From Nephromyces sp. MM_2019 (lineage: Eukaryota > Apicomplexa > Aconoidasida > Nephromycida), in contig JADHZB010000295.1 of assembly GCA_015657535.1 (NCBI GenBank), positions 3,767 to 40,420 of the forward strand: DNA of 36,654 nucleotides, read 5' to 3'. Each line of letters starts with the position of its first letter. The stretch's first letter is position 1. The notes under the pieces are model-generated. The model searched no databases and was not told the DNA's origin. It saw only the letters and a program-made list of their open reading frames with translations. The translations under genes and the position numbers were made by a program. Shown here in pieces: positions 36,644 through 36,654 of this stretch.

Positions 36644-36654
36644 CCCCCCCCCCC
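36644..36654. repeat. Terminal poly-C run
   Basis: Eleven C residues end the window. No other C run of this length was noticed, so this may be where an assembly stopped or an artefact. The interval 36365-36643 is the start of SAPS intron 7 and is CA/TA-rich. Confidence 0.8.

Noticed and set aside
1..36654. CRISPR-like arrays or mobile elements suggested by the regular repeats
   Set aside because: Repeat units are contiguous CA/TG minisatellites without unique spacers, and no transposase, integrase or reverse transcriptase motif was seen.

Overview
This looks like a contig from an AT-rich, intron-rich nuclear genome of a eukaryote, probably unicellular. It carries typical eukaryotic housekeeping and organelle genes, short exons joined by GT-AG introns, standard stop codons, and very many CA/TG and TA simple repeats. 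The left end lies in a CA repeat and the right end is a run of 11 C, so both may be assembly breaks. I cannot place the lineage. An amoebozoan or another deep protist would fit. No virus, transposon, CRISPR array, rRNA or tRNA gene was recognised.

Layout, left to right: (1) the 3' end of a small Tim chaperone gene, + strand, 146-760; (2) a three-exon uncharacterised gene on the - strand, 1457-3336, with a 9-copy heptad repeat encoded by TGTGTA-type DNA; (3) a repeat-filled gap, then a five-exon neutral-sphingomyelinase-like (endonuclease/exonuclease/phosphatase fold) gene, + strand, 6803-9421; (4) an eight-exon V-ATPase subunit D gene, - strand, 12045-15177, complete at 265 aa; (5) about 5.8 kb with no convincing gene; (6) a four-exon unrecognised gene, - strand, 21003-22882; (7) a mostly noncoding 3.6 kb; (8) a six-exon mitochondrial AGXT2-type aminotransferase, + strand, 26494-28590; (9) an intronless L-type lectin membrane protein, + strand, 29531-30991; (10) about 2.9 kb of noncoding sequence; (11) the first seven exons of a SAPS-domain (PP6/Sit4-associated) gene, + strand, from 33847 past the right end.

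The genes do not form a pathway. They are ordinary cell functions: mitochondrial import, sphingolipid turnover, vacuolar acidification, amino-acid metabolism, ER-Golgi cargo transport and phosphatase regulation. Exon joins were deduced by reading frame, splice signals and codon phase. In the five recognised multi-exon genes every join keeps the frame and restores family sequence.

The most unusual content is the repeat landscape. CA/TG repeats fill most introns and sometimes run into exons, giving His-Thr or Val-Cys tracts. Several arrays have fixed periods (20, 21 and 28 nt), and some introns carry a CA block and a TG block that could pair. I found no convincing new multi-gene system.
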